Assembly: GCF_041435215.1 (NCBI RefSeq) | Contig: NZ_CP108394.1 | Span: 8,866,001 to 8,930,000 of the forward strand | Source: Streptomyces sp. NBC_01314 | Lineage (GTDB): Bacteria > Actinomycetota > Actinomycetes > Streptomycetales > Streptomycetaceae | Length of the DNA stretch: 64,000 nt | Direction: 5' to 3' | Shown: in pieces, positions 41,626-50,379 of the stretch | Position numbering within the stretch: the first letter of the stretch is position 1 | How the letters are laid out: each line of letters begins with the position of its first letter | Notes under the pieces: model-generated | What the model was told of the DNA's origin: nothing | The model's database searches: none | Seen by the model: only the letters and a program-made list of their open reading frames with translations | Position numbers and translations under genes: made by a program

Positions 41626-44430
41626 ATGCCCTGGCGCACCCCACGCACCACACTCGACAGACTGAGAACTCCCCGTAGATTCACGGAGTTCCTCAAGGCC
41701 GCTTCGATATGCGCACTCGTTGCCGGTCTTTTGTCGCCTCTTTCCCCGGCTTCCCCCGCGGCGGCCGCCGACACCGAGGCCGTCGCGGCCGCGGCGGTGA
41801 CCGACCACTGCGGCGGACAGTGTTCCGACATCCTGCCGCCCGGTCAGAACGGCAACGCGACGCTCGCCCAGATCCTCGCCAACCAGGCCTTCGGCTCCAT
41901 GCCGGAGAACGCGAGCAACCAGCTCGGCCCCTACAACAACCTGGCCACCGGCTACTCGGGCCTCACCAACTCCACGATCAACACCTTCTTCAACGACGCC
42001 TCCTTCGGCGTCCCCTCCGGCCAGGTCGCCTCCACCCTGAACCCGGCCGGCCGCACCGACGTCACGATCGTCCGTGACAAGAAGACCGGTGTGCCGCACA
42101 TCACGGGCACCACCCGCTACGGCACCGAGTTCGGCGCGGGCTACGCGGCCGCCCAGGACCGGCTGTGGCTGATGGACGTCTTCCGGCACGTCGGCCGCGG
42201 CCGGCTGACCCCCTTCGCGGGCGGCGCCGCGTCCAACCAGGGCCTGGAACAGGAGTTCTGGCGCCACGCCCCCTACACCGAGGCCGACCTCCAGGCCCAG
42301 ATCGACAAGGCGGTGGCCACCAACGGCGAGCGCGGGCAACTGGCCCTCGCCGACGTCAACGCCTACGTCGCCGGCATCAACGCCTACATCGACGCCTCCG
42401 ACAGTGGCCGCTACTACCCCGGCGAGTACGTCCTGACCGGCTACAAGGACTCCGTCACCAACGCCGGCACCATCGAGCGCTTCAAGCCCACCGACCTGGT
42501 CGCCCTGGCCTCCGTCATCGGAGCCCTCTTCGGCTCGGGCGGCGGCGGCGAGGTCAACAACGCCTTGTCCCTGCTGGCCGCCCAGGAGAAGTACGGCGTC
42601 ACCGAGGGCGCCAAGGTCTGGGAGTCCTTCCGCGAGCGCAACGACCCCGAGGCCGCCCTCACCGTCCACGACGGCAGCTTCCCGTACGCCACCAAGCCCA
42701 CCGACCCCCAGGGGATGGCCCTGCCCGACGAAGGCACGGTGACCGAGGAGCCGCTCGTCCACGACCGCACCGGCAGCGCGGCCACGGCAGCCTCCGCGAC
42801 CGTTTCCACCAAGGCCACCGACACGGCCCTCAGCTCCGCCCGGCGCGGCATGTCCAACGCCCTCGTCGTCAGCGGTGAGCACACCGCGAGCGGGCGCCCC
42901 ATCGCCGTCTTCGGCCCACAGACCGGTTACTTCGCCCCGCAGTTGCTCATGCTCCAGGAGATCCAGGGCCCGGGCATCAGCGCCCGCGGCGCCTCCTTCG
43001 CCGGCCTGAGCATGTACATCGAACTCGGCCGGGGCCAGGACTACGCCTGGAGCGCCACCACCTCCGGCCAGGACATCATCGACGCGTACGCCGTCGAGCT
43101 GTGCCAGGACGACGTCCACTACCTGTACCACGGCACCTGCACGGCCATGGAGAAGATCGAACAGACCAACTCCTGGAAGCCCACCACCGCCGACTCCACC
43201 CCGGCCGGCTCCTACCGCATGCAGGTCTGGCGCACCAAGTACGGCCCCGTGACGCACCGTGCGACGGTCGGCGGCAAGAAGGTCGCCTACACCACCCTGC
43301 GCTCCTCGTACCTGAACGAGGCCGAGTCGATCATCGGCTTCCAGATGCTGAACGACCCGGACTTCGTCAAGGGCCCGGAGACCTTCCAGAAGGCCGTCCA
43401 GAACATCAACTACACCTTCAACTGGTTCTACGCCGACTCCACCCGCACCGCGTACTACAACAGCGGCGACAACCCGGTGCGCGCCGCGACCGTCGACCCC
43501 GAGTTCCCGGCCTGGGCGCAGCCGGCGTACGAATGGCGGAACTGGAACCCCACCACCAACACCGCCGACTACACCGCGCCCTCCGCCCACCCCAACTCCA
43601 TGGACCAGGACTACTACATCTCCTGGAACAACAAGCAGGCCGCGGACTACACCACCGCCTCCTGGGGCAACGGTTCCGTCCATCGCGGCAACCTCCTCGA
43701 CGACCGGGTGAAACGGCTGGTCGCCGCGGGCGGCGTCACCCGGGCCTCGCTGACGAAGGCCATGGCCGAGGCCGGCCTCGCCGACCTGCGCGCCGAGGAC
43801 GTCGTCCCGGACCTGCTCAAAGTCATCAACAGCAGCACGGTCACGGACTCCACGGCCGCCGCGGCGGTCACCAAGCTGCAGACCTGGGTCACCTCCGGCT
43901 CCAAACGCACGGAGACCGCGGCCGGCTCCAAGACCTACGCCAACGCCGAGGCGATCCGCATCCTGGACGCCTGGTGGCCGCTGCTGGTGAAGGCCGAGTT
44001 CGAACCCGGCCTCGGCACCGACCTGTACACCGCCATGGCCGCCAACCTTCCCATCGACGAGTCCCCGTCGGCCGCGCACGGCCCGACCGGCTCCCACGCC
44101 GGCAGCTCCTTCCAGTACGGCTGGTGGAGCTACGTCGACAAGGACATCCGCTCGGTGCTGGGCGAGACGGTGCGGGGTCCGCTGGCGAACCAGTACTGCG
44201 GCGGCGGCAGCCTCAGCGCCTGCCGCACCCTCCTGATCAACTCCCTCAAGGAGGCCGCCGGCAAGACCGCCGCACAGGTCTACCCCGGAGACGCGTACTG
44301 CTCGGCGGGCGACCAGTGGTGCGCCGACTCGATCATCCAGCAGCCCCTGGGAGGCATCAAGCACAACAAGATCAGCTGGCAGAACCGGCCCACCTACCAG
44401 CAGGTCGTGGAGTTCACCTCGCACAGGTGA
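41626..44430 (+). CDS. Secreted penicillin-acylase-family Ntn hydrolase
   Basis: Self-processing amidohydrolase of 934 residues. A signal peptide (about 1-48, ending SPAAAA-DT) precedes the alpha chain with GAGYAAAQDRLWLMDVFRHV. The spacer ends at RRGM and the beta chain begins with the nucleophile Ser410 (SNALVVSGEHTASGRP), followed by RGASFAGLSMYIELGRGQDY. Relatives cleave penicillins, acyl-homoserine lactones, cyclic lipopeptides or phenylacetyl amides; this sequence does not tell which. Four C-terminal cysteines suggest an extracellular enzyme. Length is at the long end of the family, as in streptomycete aculeacin-type acylases. Confidence 0.9.
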   Translation: MPWRTPRTTLDRLRTPRRFTEFLKAASICALVAGLLSPLSPASPAAAADTEAVAAAAVTDHCGGQCSDILPPGQNGNATLAQILANQAFGSMPENASNQLGPYNNLATGYSGLTNSTINTFFNDASFGVPSGQVASTLNPAGRTDVTIVRDKKTGVPHITGTTRYGTEFGAGYAAAQDRLWLMDVFRHVGRGRLTPFAGGAASNQGLEQEFWRHAPYTEADLQAQIDKAVATNGERGQLALADVNAYVAGINAYIDASDSGRYYPGEYVLTGYKDSVTNAGTIERFKPTDLVALASVIGALFGSGGGGEVNNALSLLAAQEKYGVTEGAKVWESFRERNDPEAALTVHDGSFPYATKPTDPQGMALPDEGTVTEEPLVHDRTGSAATAASATVSTKATDTALSSARRGMSNALVVSGEHTASGRPIAVFGPQTGYFAPQLLMLQEIQGPGISARGASFAGLSMYIELGRGQDYAWSATTSGQDIIDAYAVELCQDDVHYLYHGTCTAMEKIEQTNSWKPTTADSTPAGSYRMQVWRTKYGPVTHRATVGGKKVAYTTLRSSYLNEAESIIGFQMLNDPDFVKGPETFQKAVQNINYTFNWFYADSTRTAYYNSGDNPVRAATVDPEFPAWAQPAYEWRNWNPTTNTADYTAPSAHPNSMDQDYYISWNNKQAADYTTASWGNGSVHRGNLLDDRVKRLVAAGGVTRASLTKAMAEAGLADLRAEDVVPDLLKVINSSTVTDSTAAAAVTKLQTWVTSGSKRTETAAGSKTYANAEAIRILDAWWPLLVKAEFEPGLGTDLYTAMAANLPIDESPSAAHGPTGSHAGSSFQYGWWSYVDKDIRSVLGETVRGPLANQYCGGGSLSACRTLLINSLKEAAGKTAAQVYPGDAYCSAGDQWCADSIIQQPLGGIKHNKISWQNRPTYQQVVEFTSHR

Positions 44431-44517
44431 GCGCCGGGCAGCACCGGTAGGAGCCGGTGAGAGCCGGTGCGTGCGCCGGTGCGTGCCGGTGAGAGCGTGA
44501 CGGCGGCGGGCCCGGGA

Positions 44518-45837
44518 TCAGGCGATACGGCCCGCCGCCAGCACCACCCTCGCCAACTCCCGGTGACAGATGTCGCTGTGCGCGCCCGAGGGCGCGCCGC
44601 CGCGTCTCACCACCGCCGCCGCGTCGATGTTCACGCAGCCCGATGTCGGCAGCTGGGTCCTGAGGGCGTCGGCCAGTTCGAACGACCGGGTGCCCTTGAC
44701 CGCCCGCACCCCGCCGTAGCCGAGGGCTCCCCACTTGGTGCCGAGGAGACTGTTCACGCTCAGGCCCAGCACCGTCCGTGCGTCTCCCGCCATCCGGGAG
44801 GCTAGCGGGTAGATCGTGCCGAGCGCCGTGTCGTGCCTGGAGTGGCAGCACACCAACGGTCCGTCGATGCGTTTGTGCCGGCCGTTCAGTACACCGCTCG
44901 CGCGGGGGTCGTGGGGCAGGCGCGCGGCGAACGCGTAGTGGGAAAAGGCCGCCTGAAGGAGCGTCACCGATTTCACGGTGTGCACCCCTTCAGGGAGCCC
45001 GCGCAGCGCGAACGACACGAGACGCGCGCCGAAGCTGTGCCCGACGAGGTGCACCCGCACGTTCGGTGCCGTCCCCGCGAGCTGCCCGAGCAGCCGCCCC
45101 AGCCCACGCTCGCCGACCGTCCCCGCCCGGCGCTTCATCGCGAAGTACGTGGCCTGACGAAGGAGTTCATGGGCGCCGTCCCAGGCCTGCGGAGGAGTGG
45201 GCACCGCCCCGGTCATCACCCCCGAGGCCTCGACCTCCGCCAGCGCCAGCGCGAAGTCCGCGCACACCGCCGCCGCGTCTCCGCACAGCATCCCGGGCGT
45301 ACCCTCCGGGACCCCCTCCGTGATGGTGTCCGCCGTGAACGCGCCCTGCGGCCCCTGCGGGGGCACCTCCACCAGCAGCCGTACGAGCCTGCCGAACTCC
45401 TCCAACGAAGCGCCCTCGTCCGGCCGTTGGTCCAGCAGCCGTGCGAGCTCCTCGACGACGGTGGCCCGCCCGGGGAAGACCTCCAGCAGTGCGTGCCGGG
45501 TGTTCTTGTCGAGCGTGGGGCGGCCGGGCGCCACCGCCGGGACCGGCTTGAGGTCCGGGATCGGCTCGTCCGAGAACCGCATCGAGGGCCACAGCACGCC
45601 CACATACCCCAGCTTCGCGTGCGGCGCGAGTGCCGGGAACGGGGCGAGGAAGCGGCTGTACAGCCGGGTCGCGCCGGACCGGTCGCTGTTCCAGCCGTGC
45701 GCGAAGACGACCAGGTCCACCACCCCGCGCCGCCGGACCCCGCCGAGCAGCCGGTCCCGCTGACCGGTATCCACGTCCCCGTCCGCGTCGAAGGTCAGTT
45801 CCCAGTAGGGAGTCACGCTCATTTCCGGATCCGCCAT
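44518..45837 (-). CDS. Alpha/beta-hydrolase-like serine hydrolase
   Basis: A 439-residue protein. An oxyanion-type segment VVFAHGWNSDRSGATRLY comes early, and the nucleophile elbow is GHSFGARLVSFAL (about 280-292). The acid and His would lie in the later CCHSRHDTALGTIYPLA and GAHSDICH segments. No signal peptide is present. The ATG at 45837 has AAGGGGG upstream and is preferred to 45909. The SDICH ending resembles other large streptomycete hydrolases annotated only by fold. Substrate unknown. Confidence 0.75.
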   Translation of the reverse strand: MADPEMSVTPYWELTFDADGDVDTGQRDRLLGGVRRRGVVDLVVFAHGWNSDRSGATRLYSRFLAPFPALAPHAKLGYVGVLWPSMRFSDEPIPDLKPVPAVAPGRPTLDKNTRHALLEVFPGRATVVEELARLLDQRPDEGASLEEFGRLVRLLVEVPPQGPQGAFTADTITEGVPEGTPGMLCGDAAAVCADFALALAEVEASGVMTGAVPTPPQAWDGAHELLRQATYFAMKRRAGTVGERGLGRLLGQLAGTAPNVRVHLVGHSFGARLVSFALRGLPEGVHTVKSVTLLQAAFSHYAFAARLPHDPRASGVLNGRHKRIDGPLVCCHSRHDTALGTIYPLASRMAGDARTVLGLSVNSLLGTKWGALGYGGVRAVKGTRSFELADALRTQLPTSGCVNIDAAAVVRRGGAPSGAHSDICHRELARVVLAAGRIA

Positions 45838-45962
45838 GACGAGCCCCCTTCGGCCCCCGTTGGTGGTGCGCTCAGGCGCATGGTCCTGCGAACGGCGAAG
45901 GATGGCCATACGTCACGTAGGGCCCTTGGCACCGACTCTCGGGTGCGCGGTGGATACGCCCG

Positions 45963-47216
45963 CTACCGGTACAACAGGTACTCCTTGCGCACCTTGCGGA
46001 ACGCCGTCAGCTCCGCCTGCCAGCCCGCCACGACCTCGTCCGTGTCGGCCCCCGCGTCGATCATCGTCCGCACCCGCGCCGAACCGGTCAGCTTGTCGAT
46101 CCAGTTGTCCGGACGCCAGGCGAAACCGCTCCACACCCTCCTGGCGGTCACGAGGAGGCCGATCCCGGTGCGCACCGGGTCGTAGGCGGCCCGGTCGTGG
46201 AGATGGATCTGTACGCCCCCGATGGTCTTCCCCTGGAACTTGGAGAACGTCGGGGCGAAGTACGCCTCCCTGAAGTGCGCGCCGGGCAGGCCGAGTTCGC
46301 TCACGGCGGCGGCCCACCGCCGGTCGACGCCCTCCGCGCCGAGCAGTTCGAACGGCCGCGTGGTGCCGCGCCCCTCCGACAGGTTCGTCCCCTCGAAGAG
46401 ACACGTCCCCGCGTACACGAGCGCGGTGTCCGGTGTCGGCATGTTCGGGCTCGGCGGCACCCAGGGCAGCCCGGAGTCGTCGAAGAACCGCGACCGCTTC
46501 CACCCCGACATCAGTACGGTCTCCAGCGGCACGGGCGTGGTGAGGAACTCCTCGTTGAACAGCCGTGCCAGCTCCGCCACCGTCATCCCGTGCGCCTGCG
46601 AGATGGGCTGCCGCCCGACGAACGTCGCGAACTCCTTGTGCAGCACGGGCCCTTGGGCGCTCCGCCCGGTCACCGGGTTCGGCCGGTCCAGTACGACGAA
46701 TCGCTTCCCGGCGAGCTGGGCCGCCTCCATGCAGTCGTACAGCGTCCAGATGTACGTGTAGAAGCGGGCGCCCACGTCCTGGATGTCGAAGACGACCGTG
46801 TCCACGCCGGAGGCGGTGAAGATGTCCGCGAGCGGACGGCCGCTCTTCAGGTAGGTGTCGTAGACCGGCAGCCCGGTCGCCGGGTCGTCGTGGCGGCCCT
46901 CGGAGCCGCCGGCCTGGGCGGTGCCCCGGAAGCCGTGCTCCGGGCCGAAGACGGCTCCGAGGTCCACGCGGTCGTCGGCGTGCATCACGTCGACGATGTG
47001 GCGGGCGTCCCGGGTGATGCCGGTGGGGTTGGTGACGATGCCGACCTTCTGACCGCCGAGGGTCCGGTAACCGTCGGCGGCCAGTCGCTCGAAGCCGGTG
47101 CGAAGGCCTTGGCGGGCCGCCTCGGCCGGGGGAGCGGTGGTGCGGCTCGCGGTGGCGGCCGTGGAGGCGGTGGCTGCCGTGGCGGCGGCGAGGAAGGCGC
47201 GGCGGGAGAGGTGCAT
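45963..47216 (-). CDS. namZ: DUF1343 protein, probable exo-beta-N-acetylmuramidase (NamZ)
   Basis: Exported enzyme of 417 residues. DUF1343 members include NamZ, which removes terminal MurNAc from peptidoglycan fragments (family knowledge). A twin-arginine-type signal (SRRAFLAAATAA) is followed by VGIVTNPTGITRD, the FGPEHGFRG motif, FDIQDVGARFYTYIWTLYD and the VLDRPNPV segment. FEGTNLSEGRGTTRPFE near the middle is also diagnostic. The ATG at 47216 has GGAGG 7 bases upstream. AAGCGCTT at 47262-47269 is a LacI-type half-palindrome that could serve sugar control. Confidence 0.88.
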   Translation of the reverse strand: MHLSRRAFLAAATAATASTAATASRTTAPPAEAARQGLRTGFERLAADGYRTLGGQKVGIVTNPTGITRDARHIVDVMHADDRVDLGAVFGPEHGFRGTAQAGGSEGRHDDPATGLPVYDTYLKSGRPLADIFTASGVDTVVFDIQDVGARFYTYIWTLYDCMEAAQLAGKRFVVLDRPNPVTGRSAQGPVLHKEFATFVGRQPISQAHGMTVAELARLFNEEFLTTPVPLETVLMSGWKRSRFFDDSGLPWVPPSPNMPTPDTALVYAGTCLFEGTNLSEGRGTTRPFELLGAEGVDRRWAAAVSELGLPGAHFREAYFAPTFSKFQGKTIGGVQIHLHDRAAYDPVRTGIGLLVTARRVWSGFAWRPDNWIDKLTGSARVRTMIDAGADTDEVVAGWQAELTAFRKVRKEYLLYR

Positions 47217-47261
47217 GGGGGTGACCTCCGTCATCGCGGGAAGCGGTGTTATGTGCAAGCT

Positions 47262-47269
47262 AAGCGCTT
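47262..47269. promoter_or_regulatory. Possible LacI-type site before namZ
   Basis: GGAAGCGCTTAGC contains the perfect 8-mer AAGCGCTT, 46 bases before the namZ start. LacI-family operators often share this core. No regulator of that family is in the window. Confidence 0.25.
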
Positions 47270-47384
47270 CCCCGGGTGGTTTGTAGTCCGCGGGCCGCAG
47301 GTGGCCGATCGCGCCCACGCGGCGGAGCCGCACCTGTCACGGCCCCGCGCCCCCGAAAAGCGGGTGGCGCCCCTTCTCGTTGAC

Positions 47385-47402
47385 ATACCGACTGGTTAGT
47401 CT
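47385..47402. promoter_or_regulatory. Possible TetR site overlapping the SDR promoter
   Basis: ATACCGACTGGTTAGTCT shares 13 of 18 positions with the reverse complement of the 51454 site. TTGACA (47380-47385) overlaps its left edge, so binding would block a -35 region 68 bases before the SDR start. Confidence 0.4.
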
Positions 47403-47452
47403 GACTGTCTGGCTTGAGCCGTTCGTGTGCGTCGTGTCGAGGGAGAACGATC

Positions 47453-48214
47453 GTGGATGTCGTGCGGGGTGCGGGTGTGGTCGTCACAGGGGCCGGTGGC
47501 GGGATCGGGGCCGCTCTGGCGCGGCGGTTCGCGGCCGAGGGTGCCCGGGTCGTGGTGAACGACCTGGACGGCGACCGGGCGAAGGCCGTGGCCGACGAGA
47601 TCGGGGGGATCGCGGTGGCCGGGGACGCGTCCACGATCATCGGCGAGGCGCGCGACGCCCTCGGCGGCACCGTGGACGTGTACTGCGCCAATGCCGGAGC
47701 CGCCTCCGGCGGGACGGAAACGGCCGACGAAAAGGTGTGGGCGCTCGCCTGGGACGTCAATGTGATGGCGCACGTCCGGGCGGCCCACGAACTGCTTCCG
47801 GCGTGGCTGGAACGGGGCAGCGGACGTTTCGTCTCGACGGTCTCGGCGGCGGGGCTGCTCACGATGATCGGCGCGGCGCCCTACAGCGTCACCAAGCACG
47901 GCGCGTACGCCTTCGCCGAATGGCTGTCCCTCACCTACCGGCACCGGGGCATCAAGGTCCACGCGATCTGCCCGCAGGGAGTGCGAACCGACATGCTGAC
48001 GGCCTCCGGCAGCGCCGGCGACCTGGTGCTCGCGCCCACCGCGATCGAGCCGGAGGACGTGGCCGACGCGCTCTTCGAGGGCATCGACAAGGACCGCTTC
48101 CTGATCCTGCCGCACCCCGAGGTGGCCGGTTTCTACCAGGCCAGGGCGGCCGACCCGGAGCGCTGGCTGACGAACATGAACCACATCCAGCGGAAGTGGG
48201 AGACGACGGGCTGA
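47453..48214 (+). CDS. Short-chain dehydrogenase/reductase
   Basis: NAD(P)-dependent oxidoreductase of 253 residues. The Rossmann motif is VVVTGAGGGIGAALARRFAA, with NDLD after strand 2 (an Asp favouring NAD). NAG is present as ANAG, and the catalytic Ser-Tyr-Lys are in VSAAG and YSVTKHG. GTG start with GAGGGAG 6 bases upstream. It lies next to a TetR and acyl-CoA dehydrogenase genes, so a 3-hydroxyacyl or steroid-like alcohol is a reasonable substrate. Confidence 0.92.
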   Translation: MDVVRGAGVVVTGAGGGIGAALARRFAAEGARVVVNDLDGDRAKAVADEIGGIAVAGDASTIIGEARDALGGTVDVYCANAGAASGGTETADEKVWALAWDVNVMAHVRAAHELLPAWLERGSGRFVSTVSAAGLLTMIGAAPYSVTKHGAYAFAEWLSLTYRHRGIKVHAICPQGVRTDMLTASGSAGDLVLAPTAIEPEDVADALFEGIDKDRFLILPHPEVAGFYQARAADPERWLTNMNHIQRKWETTG

Positions 48215-48276
48215 CGGCCCTGCCCGGCGCACGGGTGCCGGAGAGTGGGATGATCCTCCGGCGGGAGCGCCCGATT

Positions 48277-48299
48277 CCGGCCGGTAGGGAACCGGCCGG
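48277..48299. terminator. Hairpin between SDR and tetR
   Basis: Perfect 9-base arms (CCGGCCGGT and ACCGGCCGG) around AGGGA, 63 bases past the SDR stop and 58 bases before the tetR start. It may terminate or attenuate SDR transcripts; an operator role is also possible. Confidence 0.5.
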
Positions 48300-48357
48300 G
48301 GGCCGACGGGCGACCACCGGCAGGCGACAACAGAACCTCGGAAGGCAGGTGGCGGCA

Positions 48358-48951
48358 GTGCCCAGGACGACGGACGGTGACGGTACTCCCGTCCCTCAGC
48401 GGCTGCTGGCCGCCGCCACCCGGCTCTTCGCCGAGCGTGGCTACGACCGCACCTCCGTACAGGAGATCGTCGAGGCGGCCGGCGTCACCAAGGGCGCGCT
48501 TTACCACTACTTCGGCTCCAAGGACGACCTGCTGCACGAGGTGTACGCGCGCGTGCTGCGCATCCAGCAGGAGCGGCTCGACGCGTTCGCGGGGGCCGAC
48601 GCGCCCGTCGAGGAGCGGCTGCGGGGTGCCGCCGCCGATGTCGTCGTCACCACCATCGACAACCTCGACGACGCGATGATCTTCTTCCGGTCCATGCACC
48701 ACCTGAGCCCCGAGAAGAACAAGCAGGTCCGCGCCGAACGCCGCCGCTACCACGAACGCTTCCGCGCGCTCGTGGAGGAGGGGCAGGAGGCGGGCGTCTT
48801 CTCCAGGGCCACCCCGGCCGACCTGGTGGTCGACTACCACTTCGGCTCGGTCCACCACCTGTCGACGTGGTACCGCCCGGATGGCCCGATGGCCCCCCAG
48901 GAGGTGGCGGACCACTTGGCGGACCTGCTGCTGCGCGCGCTGCGGCCGTAG
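48358..48951 (+). CDS. TetR-family regulator of the acyl-CoA cluster
   Basis: A 197-residue regulator. Helix-turn-helix at about 12-60 (RLLAAATRLFAERGYDRTSV, EIVEAAGVTKGALYHYFGSK), then a C-terminal domain with MHHLSPEKNKQVRAERRRYH. This combination is typical of TetR proteins of fatty acyl-CoA catabolism (FadR/KstR-like). It sits between the SDR and acyl-CoA dehydrogenase genes. ATACCG...CGGTAT-type sites before SDR and before the phosphotransferase are candidate targets. The GTG at 48358 is chosen; GTG 48349 is an alternative. Confidence 0.9.
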   Translation: MPRTTDGDGTPVPQRLLAAATRLFAERGYDRTSVQEIVEAAGVTKGALYHYFGSKDDLLHEVYARVLRIQQERLDAFAGADAPVEERLRGAAADVVVTTIDNLDDAMIFFRSMHHLSPEKNKQVRAERRRYHERFRALVEEGQEAGVFSRATPADLVVDYHFGSVHHLSTWYRPDGPMAPQEVADHLADLLLRALRP

Positions 48952-49002
48952 GGGGCCTGGGCGCCTGACAGCTCGGGGGTGCGGGTGCGTCGGCGGGTGC
49001 GG

Positions 49003-49148
49003 GTGGTTCGTGGTTGCTCGCGCAGTTCCCCGCGCCCCTGAAAAGCAGGGGCTGCGCCCCGTGCTTTTCAGGCCCGCAGGGGCCTGATCTTTTAGGGGCG
49101 CGGGGAACTGCGCGACCAGCCCCCACCGGACCCGCAGCCGACAACGAA
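49003..49148. repeat. Dispersed composite palindromic repeat, complete copy
   Basis: Outer arms GCTCGCGCAGTTCCCCGCGC and its complement (TAGGGGCGCGGGGAACTGCG, to about 49112) enclose two nested hairpins. One has AAAAGCA and TGCTTTT arms around GGGGC/GCCCC, the other CAGGCCC/GGGCCTG. It fills the gap between convergent stops at 48951 and 49159 and may end both transcripts. Same family as 29247, 31929 and 54449. Confidence 0.8.
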
Positions 49149-49158
49149 CCCCCCGCCG

Positions 49159-50373
49159 CTACACGTACCGCTTCAGCTCCCGTCGCGCCAACGACCGCTG
49201 GTGCACCTCATCGGGCCCGTCCGCGATCATCAGCGTCCGCGCCCCCGCGTACAGCTCGGCCAGCGGGAAGTCCTGGCTGACACCCCCCGCGCCGTGCAGC
49301 TGAATGGCCCGGTCGATGATGTCCACGACCGTCCGCGGCGTAGCGATCTTGATGGCCTGGATCTCCGCGTGGGCCCCCTTGTTGCCCACCGTGTCCATCA
49401 TCCACGCCGTCTTCAGCACCAGCAGCCGCAACTGCTCCACCGCCACCCGCGCGTCGGCGATCCAGTTGTGCACGACCCCCTGCTGCGCCAGCGCCTTGCC
49501 GAAGGCCTCCCGCGCCACCGCCCGCCGGCACATCAGCTCGATCGCCCGCTCGGCCATCCCGATGAGCCGCATGCAGTGGTGGATACGCCCCGGTCCGAGC
49601 CGCGCCTGCGCGATGGCGAAACCGCCGCCCTCCTCGCCGATCAGGTTGGCGGCCGGCACCCGCGCGCCCTCGAAGATCACCTCGGCGTGACCGCCGTGGG
49701 AGTGGTCCTCGTAGCCGAACACCCGCATCGCGCGCTTCACCGTGACACCGGGAGTGTCACGCGGGACCAGGATCATCGACTGCTGACGGCGGATGTCGGC
49801 CCCGTTCGGGTCCGTCTTGCCCATCACGATGAAGATCTGACAGTCCGGGTTCATCGCCCCGGAGATGTACCACTTGCGCCCGTTGACGACATAGTCGTCA
49901 CCGTCCCGCTCGATCAGTGTGGTGATGTTCGTGGCGTCCGAGGAGGCCACCTCCGGCTCGGTCATCGCGAAGGCCGAACGGATCTCACCGGCGAGCAGCG
50001 GCTCCAGCCACTGCTTCTTCTGCGCCTCGTCGCCGAACTGGCTCAGCACCTCCATGTTGCCCGTGTCGGGCGCGGCGCAGTTCAGCGCGGTCGGCGCCAA
50101 CTGCGGGGACCGGCCCGTGATCTCGGCGAGCGGTGCGTACTGGAGGTTGGTGAGCCCGGCCCCGTACTCGGAGTCGGGCAGGAAGAGGTTCCACAGGCCC
50201 TGCCTGCGGGCCTCGGCCTTCAGCTCCTCCACCACGGCGGGTGTGTCCCACGGCGAGGCCAGCTCGGCACGCTGCTCCTCGGCCACGGCTTCCGCCGGGT
50301 ACACGTACTCGTCCATGAAGGCGAGGAGCTTGGCGCGCAGCTCCTCCGTACGGGCGTCGAATGCGAAGTCCAT
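49159..50373 (-). CDS. Acyl-CoA dehydrogenase (ACAD10/11 type)
   Basis: FAD acyl-CoA dehydrogenase of 404 residues. Visible are AFAMTEPEVASSDATNI, the NGRKWYISGAMNPDCQIF block, GEEGGGFAIAQARLGPGRIHH and LHGAGGVSQDFPLAELYAGAR. The usual C-terminal Glu position reads IADGPDEVHQ, as in the long-chain ACAD10/11 branch. The phosphotransferase starts 6 bases upstream. Mammalian ACAD10/11 fuse these two activities to break down 4-hydroxy acids (family knowledge), so the pair probably does likewise. Confidence 0.94.
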   Translation of the reverse strand: MDFAFDARTEELRAKLLAFMDEYVYPAEAVAEEQRAELASPWDTPAVVEELKAEARRQGLWNLFLPDSEYGAGLTNLQYAPLAEITGRSPQLAPTALNCAAPDTGNMEVLSQFGDEAQKKQWLEPLLAGEIRSAFAMTEPEVASSDATNITTLIERDGDDYVVNGRKWYISGAMNPDCQIFIVMGKTDPNGADIRRQQSMILVPRDTPGVTVKRAMRVFGYEDHSHGGHAEVIFEGARVPAANLIGEEGGGFAIAQARLGPGRIHHCMRLIGMAERAIELMCRRAVAREAFGKALAQQGVVHNWIADARVAVEQLRLLVLKTAWMMDTVGNKGAHAEIQAIKIATPRTVVDIIDRAIQLHGAGGVSQDFPLAELYAGARTLMIADGPDEVHQRSLARRELKRYV

Positions 50374-50379
50374 GGTGGG

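Noticed and set aside
41431..44424. 997-codon open frame opposite the penicillin-acylase gene
   Set aside because: Antisense shadow; the plus strand has signal peptide and catalytic motifs, while this frame is Gly/Val/Ala filler.
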